Shown in pieces: positions 58,603 through 64,000 of a stretch of 64,000 nucleotides of DNA. Every line of letters starts with the position of its first letter. Position 1 is the stretch's first letter. The stretch covers positions 1,012,001 through 1,076,000 of the forward strand of contig JANTUC010000012.1 of assembly GCA_026873275.1 (NCBI GenBank). Direction: 5' to 3'. Under the pieces are notes generated by a model. That model was given only the letters and a program-made list of their open reading frames with translations. It ran no database searches and had not been told where the DNA came from. The stretch comes from Pseudopithomyces maydicus. Taxonomy: Eukaryota; Ascomycota; Dothideomycetes; Pleosporales; Didymosphaeriaceae. A program made the position numbers and the translations under genes.

Positions 58603-59109
58603 GTTGAAGCTGGCAGTCGCACTCGTATCTCAGGGCGTCGGCTTGCGCTCGCATTCGTGGGAGATGAACGAGTGGCTGGGAACAAGTCTCCTCCTGCTTC
58701 CGTCCCAGGGGTATCTGCACTTTGCGCTTCGCTCTCGCTCTGGTCGCGTGGCCTCCCCTCGCTGAGTTTGGGTGTCGCAAAAAGGAGCGCCACAGGTGCT
58801 GACGTAACGGCGTTCAGCCTCAACGGACAGGGCTGACCTGACCCTGCCCAGGCCGATCGGACAGGGGAGCTTCTGCAGTGATGGCGCTAATATCACCATG
58901 ACGCGAACATTTGGCAACAAAGTGCACGCATACGGCATCGCGCACCACGAACCGTGACCTGACAGCTACCTTGCATCACCATCGTCACTCTGAATTCCTC
59001 CTCGGATTCATCGCTCCTCCCATTGCCCCCGCCGAACTCTTAAATCGCACCCGAACCGTCCGCAACCGCACCGTTCTTCGAGCCCCAGCTTCGCACAGAA
59101 AACTTCAAC
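58603..59109. promoter_or_regulatory. Divergent promoter region, ERD1-like / small membrane protein
   Basis: About 500 bp between opposing start codons; no specific element identified. Confidence 0.4.
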
Positions 59110-59569
59110 ATGTCGGGCCGTCTCACAATCCCCAAGATCTTCATGGCTGGCGGTGCCGTCGGCTTCACCTACTACATGTTCATGCGCCAATACTGGTTCC
59201 CGAACCCTTACAAGACGAGAGGCGCGAAGAATATCGAGGACCGCTGGACCGCTGGAGGAGGAACTCCAAACTCGACACCTGCCATCGCCACAAAACGCGG
59301 TACGCAGCTAAAAACAACATGTTCATTTCGAACCCCCACAGCTAATCAACCAGCACAGGCGATCCCGAGAACGTCGAGCTGAGGCAAGAGAGCGAGCACC
59401 AGGGCCCCCAGACAGACGCGCACAAGCGGAAATTCGCAGAGCAGCAGTCGATTGTAAGACCCCTCATCTGACATCATATGGGAAATGACACAAATTGACG
59501 CACTGTTATTAGGGTGTTTGGCCGGACAAGTTCTACGAGGCACAGACAGGCAACCCCAAGGGAAAATAA
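59110..59569 (+). CDS. Small membrane protein, probably mitochondrial (113 aa)
   Basis: Three exons: 59110-59299, 59359-59453 and 59513-59569; two introns of 59 bp (GTACGC, GTAAGA); phases 1 and 0 agree. The N-terminus MSGRLTIPKIFMAGGAVGF continues as TYYMFMRQYWFPNPYKTRG: a positively charged start and one hydrophobic helix (about residues 9-26). The soluble part is polar: NIEDRWTAGGGTPNST, then NVELRQESEHQGPQTD and GVWPDKFYEAQTGNPKGK. The layout resembles small inner-membrane proteins of fungal mitochondria, but I recognise no named family. The pattern of conserved-looking motifs and consistent splicing supports a real gene. Confidence 0.8.
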
Positions 59570-60168
59570 GCGTCGCATGGATCGCGCTGCCCGCCGGAAG
59601 CATACACGCATCAGGGACGGAGTTGAAGGGCTTTTGTTTTGAGCTGTAACAATACACTGTATATACGACGAGCCTCTACTTTTGAAATGCCCTATAATAG
59701 GGTGAATGCCATTACCGCATTTACAAGGTATACTTCTCTTGAAATTTTGGGCGATCATGAAGTGAGTAATTATGAAGTATTGCATGTATACGGAGATGGC
59801 AGCGTATATCACATGAGTAATTCCCTCCAGGGCTCTTAACCAGTTCATCACAACACAACAAGGGAAGTAATACTTTGTCTCATGCTGGGGCAAAATAAGA
59901 TTACAAGCTCGATGAATGGAAGAGAAAACTAGTAGAGGAAGAAGTCAAGTAGGTAATTATGGCAGTTCATTGATTATTTACTCCAACATTAGGTCGCTTT
60001 GTCTAGGGTTGATCGCTCCTTCATTGCCCGCCATCTATACCACTCCAATACACCTTTTGCAATACCGCTCTTCTTACTTGTGGAAAGCTCTCACGTGCTT
60101 TCCTCTGTCCTCTCTTTTTTCCTGACATTAAGTTCTTCGACGTCGTTAATCCAGCCAAGCTCGTTCTA
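59570..60168. other. Convergent intergenic region
   Basis: AT-rich, no gene recognised; 3' ends of two converging genes. Confidence 0.4.
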
Positions 60169-60616
60169 TCAGCACCAGTTCGCGTTAGGGTCCGCACTAC
60201 AAACAGACATTGTTAGCCATTATCCTCGTTGCTTGCACAGCTAGCGATGTGTGTATAGCCACTTACTAGAAGTACCAGTCAGCAACAGTGAACTCGCCAC
60301 CACGGTAGCATTTATCGAGCACTTTGCTCAGTTCTTTAATGCAGTCTTCGCTCTTTAAGGTCAATCCGCCCCGGCCCCGCCAGCCCACCTGGAGATTCAC
60401 CCTGATACCCGAGTACGGGCAATTGACGCAAGCATCCTTATTGGCACCCTGGTTGAAATAGCCCCCGAGCACACCGTCGTTACACAGGTCTCTGATGGCA
60501 CCTTTGAACGAATTCAGGCAGCCTTCGGTGGCCCATGCTTGGCCGTTGGAATAACAACCTTCAGCCATGGTACCGGTGACTGAGGCCAAGATAACGAGGG
60601 AGGTAGAAAGCTTCAT
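60169..60616 (-). CDS. Small secreted cysteine-rich protein (125 aa)
   Basis: Two exons on the minus strand: 60616-60267 and 60196-60169. An N-terminal signal peptide (MKLSTSLVILASVTGTMA, cleavage likely before EGCYSNG) is followed by a mature domain with eight cysteines: GCYS, EGCLNS, DLCND, ACVNC (two), DCIKE, KCYRG and the terminal WC. The last exon, ending YADPNANWC, is found by noting that the apparent TAG stop at 60266-60268 overlaps a GTAAGT donor; a GGCTAAC branch and TTTGTAG acceptor define a 70-bp intron in the right phase. Without it the protein has seven, an odd number of, cysteines. Size and composition fit fungal apoplastic proteins (effector-like or antimicrobial); the role is unknown. 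Confidence 0.75.
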
Positions 60617-61688
60617 CTTGAAAATCGTGATGGAAGAAGGGTTGAGTCTGGATGTTTGGAGTTGATGACTTGAGACTTGAGAGCAGCGAAGAAGGGCAAG
60701 ATAGGGAGGCATGCGGCTGCTTTATAACTTCACACGGTTCACCGCTGCTGGGATGTGCCGTTTGCCATCCCTCAGTTCAGGCTGATTGCATATGGAGTAG
60801 TGCATCTAGGCAGCAAGCACATACTACTACAAAGTTTTTCCGGGTAGCGTACTGCTCTCTCGTACGTGTAGATGTAGTGTCTTGCGGAAATATTGTCGAA
60901 AATGGGCCCGGCAACCACGCCAGGGTCTGTTTTGTAAGTTGGAGGGAAATGCTCATAACAGGATGAAACGATGATACATATTTTAAACATGGAGAAATCT
61001 AATCAGCTACTCTGCTGCTGTTTTTTTCCAAGCAAAACAAAACAAAACTACAAAATAAAGATGCAGATTACTATGTATACTGAATTACTGCTGGTCAGGG
61101 TTTCGGAGCCATTCCGAAAATGATGAGAGCTCCGACCACCTGGGCCCAGTTTTGACAATACTTCCGCAGAACACTACATTAGAATCAGAAATTCTAACCG
61201 AAAGAAAATATCTGTGCACCATAAAGGCTGACCCGCTAATCTTGCACTCGCCTAGTTGCTGTGTACGAAGGAGCTCGTTTTTAGTCATTCACTGTCACGT
61301 GGATGGGCCGATGCCCCTGAGTAGCCAATAGGCTGTATTCTAAGTATGGTGCTGGCTACTCTTGTGGATCCCCCGAGACCCTTGGCCATCAGGTAAGGGT
61401 TGGCATTCTACCAAGCTCCTGCCAGTATCCATCACAGTCACCCTATGCCAGCACCACCTTGTCTGCCTTGGAAAACAGTCTGTCAGCTATTACTAGAAGG
61501 CTTTATCAGGCTAGGGCTTGAGCTTTTTCACACAGTGTAGTTCGTTAGTTGGCTATAGTTGTGGTAGGAAAGTAAGATGATAATGTGTGTGGTGCGTCTT
61601 TCAGTTTTGGTAGCATCAGCTTCATGAGCCATTTGTCTATCTTTATCTTTTTTAGAAAGCACGGTACCTCGCTCTCGAATTGCGGCTT
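60617..61688. other. Intergenic region between secreted protein and ECM29
   Basis: No gene recognised. It holds the promoter of the secreted-protein gene. A frame on the minus strand up to 60712 is the upstream extension of the same frame and is not used. Confidence 0.4.
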
Positions 61689-64000
61689 CTACTTCCCTAC
61701 CTTCGCCAGCACACCCCTCACGATCGGACTCCTCTCCCCGCCTTCCACTTCTGACTTCACTTTCTCGGCCACCCACTCGCACCCGCCAATCTTACCTACT
61801 ACGACCAACGTCTCTGCACGTTTGGTTCGCATAGCCTCTGGCAGACCCTCAAAGCTTGGGTCAAACAGCAGCTTCTCCAACGCCTCTTTCCCTTTCGCTT
61901 CGATGGCGCCATCTGTGGGCAGACTCTCAAACAATGTTTTAAGTGAGGTGAATGTGGTAAGATGAACATCCTTCGCGTGAGTCGAGTTCGCTTTTACGAG
62001 TAGAGGAAGTAAAGTAGACAGGTGCGTCGAGAGGGCTTGGCCGCTGAGGAGCGTGGGGTTAGGCGACGAAGTCAGCGCGACCACGCACGCTGCTAGTGTT
62101 TTCTCTTTTCTAAGATCGACATTAGCAATCATCCATACAAGATTACGAGAGAGGGTGGGTGCAACATACAGTTGTGCGTCTTTCATCGGTTCTCCTCCAT
62201 CCACGTCCATTTTCTCGCCATCTTCCTCTCCGCCTAGTACCTCGTCCAACACGCTCTCTACGATGTCTACTACCGTACCCGAGAGCTCAAGATCTTTCCG
62301 CGCGCGGCATATTTTGCCTAATGCTTCAAGTGCATGTGGTCGATATGTCTTATTTTGCCTCTTTGCTTCACGGATCGCGACCTTCTCAATTTGCTTCGCA
62401 ACTTTCTTGTCGTCTTTCCAGAGAGAATCATCGCGCTCGACAAAACGCACAAAGGCTTCAAGCACGATTTCCTTGCCATCCCATGTTTTTCCACCAATAG
62501 CCTTGTCAAGGGAAGGCCAAATCGTCTCGGCATTGGCCTTAGATATGGTCTCGCTGCCGGTGGTGATGGATACCACAGCGTCGGCAATTGACTTTGCAGC
62601 TGCGTGTTTCAGAGCCCATTTCTGAGATTCAAGGAATTTGTCTGACAGGGTGACGATTTCTTTGAGGTAGAGCAGAACAGCGCGGGACCCAGCAACATTG
62701 TCGGACCATGTAGTTTCGAAAAGTTGTTTAACCTGGCCATTGGTGTCATGTTTGGCAAGGAAGATGAACGGTAAGAGCTCCGAAGACAGCGATGTGAAGC
62801 GGTCCGCAGCATTCTTGGAGATGGAGAGAATAATGTCACCAGCAGTCAATCTGCTCTTGTCTTCTTCCGACTCAAAATACAGCTTGTGGCAAAAGGAAAT
62901 AGTGGCAAGGAGCTGCTTGTCTGAAGCCAAGCGAGCTACATAGCCTGCTGCCGCAGCGTATGACGAAGACACGGTGTCATTGCGGTCGTGAACATATTTC
63001 TGCACTGTCTTCATGAACCCGTCTGCGTACGGCTTAAAGAGGAAATTATGGCGCGTGCTGAGCGTGACCAGAATTCTGGAACATCCGACTTTCGATGGCA
63101 GACCAACCGCGTTTTTCATGGCTACTTCAATGCGCGGGACGAGAGTTTTCATTGTGTCTGCATCAGCAAGGTCAAGACACCGCTCTATCGACTCTGTGAG
63201 TGGCGAGGACCGTACACTTTGCAACCGCATGTCGTCGATCTTTTGCTCCGTAAGGTTGTACTTGGAAGCATTAAGATGGATGTAGTTCACTGCTTCAGGC
63301 TCCAACGAGCTCAGTAGACCCAGTAGTCTCTCGACCAACTCTGGGACATGGGGATTCAGTGTCTTGGCGTTGCTCTTCTTGACGATCTGGAGAAGAGTGT
63401 GTACTGCAAACAAGCGCACCTCCTCAGCACTTGATTCAAGACCTGAACCTGAGAACAGAAATGGAAGAACTCGCGAGAGCATTGCATCAGCAGTCTTGAT
63501 AGAAGAATCACCGGCTTCCAAAGACCGCGTGAGAATACCAGTAAGCACTCGGGCAAGTGAGGCTGCTGCGGCACGGACAGATTCTTTGATATCGTCTAGG
63601 ACTTTGAAACATTTGTCCCATATGTCGCCTAGATATTTCTCGTACTAGCAACGTTAGCTGGGTACCCACTTGCAAAAGTTGAAGACTGACTTTGTCGATG
63701 TTTCGACCCTGTACCAAGTCTGAGATGGCAGCACATGATGCCTGACGGACGCGCCACTCTTTTGTCAAAATACTTGTGAGCAAATCATCCATTATAGCGT
63801 CAAAATTTTTGTCAATGGTGCTAGATGAGTCCTTGACCAATGCATTCCATATATCATTCATTGATCGCTGAACATTGGGATTTGGATCGAACCTATGGTT
63901 TGTCAGTCGTGTTGGGATATTGTGTAGGATGAATTACCTGTAGCGATATAACTTGGGATAGAGCTTTGGGTTTTCCGCCAGATATCCATCTACGCTAGAA
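61689..64000 (-). CDS. ECM29: Proteasome adaptor and scaffold ECM29 (partial, N-terminus beyond window)
   Basis: A large HEAT-repeat protein that links the 26S proteasome core and regulatory particle and monitors assembly. Exons on the minus strand: the window edge to 63938, 63892-63691 and 63644-61689; introns of 45 bp (GTAATT) and 46 bp (GTCAGT, CTAAC branch). Splicing joins PKLYRYR to FDPNPNVQ, then RNIDK to YEKYLGDIWDKCFKVLDDIK, all conserved ECM29 blocks; VRAAAASLARVLTGIL follows. The remaining 600 residues are tandem alpha-helical HEAT units, including NDTVSSSYAAAAGYVARLAS and LKHAAAKSIADAVV. An acidic insert (GGEEDGEKMDVDGGEP) lies near the end. About 740 residues are visible; the full protein is usually about 1800-1900. 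Confidence 0.95.

Noticed and set aside
1..64000. CRISPR arrays, operons, bacterial ribosome-binding sites
   Set aside because: The sequence is eukaryotic with spliced genes; no spaced direct-repeat array was seen.

Overview
This window is nuclear DNA from a filamentous ascomycete (Pezizomycotina). Genes carry short introns (about 44-90 bp, a few of 126-280 bp) with GTAAGT/GTATGT-type donors and CTAAC/CTGAT-type branch sites. Gene families are typically fungal: a Zn2Cys6 regulator, a SAT4/rhodopsin-like membrane protein, a P450, a BTB protein, a PEX10 RING peroxin and an NAD-IDH subunit. The mix would suit a Dothideomycete/Pleosporales relative; that is inference, not proof.

Layout. 1-17 kb is gene-dense and mostly housekeeping: GH47 alpha-mannosidase (runs off the left edge), MBL-fold hydrolase, ribosomal protein eL38, an 86-aa membrane microprotein, a DUF7918-like coiled-coil protein, a 6PGDH/HIBADH-type dehydrogenase, IDH1, BUD23, SVP26/TEX261 and a BTB protein. 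18.7-29.2 kb is an accessory block: a second HIBADH-type reductase, a SAT4-type membrane protein, a cytochrome P450 and a Zn2Cys6 transcription factor, with no PKS/NRPS/terpene backbone in view. 29-39 kb is gene-poor: a severin/gelsolin gene, minisatellites, and an AT-rich stretch (about 36.7-38.9 kb) that looks like a decayed repeat island containing a short element with near-perfect terminal inverted repeats. PEX10 follows, then an 8-kb stretch without a recognisable gene, a 476-aa disordered His/Pro/Ser-rich protein, and another 4.5-kb low-complexity gap. 54.5-64 kb holds a 2EXR/F-box-like protein, an ERD1/EXS-family membrane protein, a small membrane protein, a small secreted cysteine-rich protein whose last exon is easily missed, and the C-terminal half of the proteasome adaptor ECM29 (runs off the right edge).

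Notable pattern. Five otherwise good genes (GH47, BUD23, SAT4-type, P450, ERD1-type) each show one frame break located at a short homopolymer; four are repaired by one extra base in a run of 4-6 identical bases. This suggests base-calling length errors more than five independent pseudogenes, and means conventional gene models here will be truncated or given spurious introns.

Exon boundaries were derived by hand from splice signals and phase agreement. Family names rest on recognised motifs, not on a database search.
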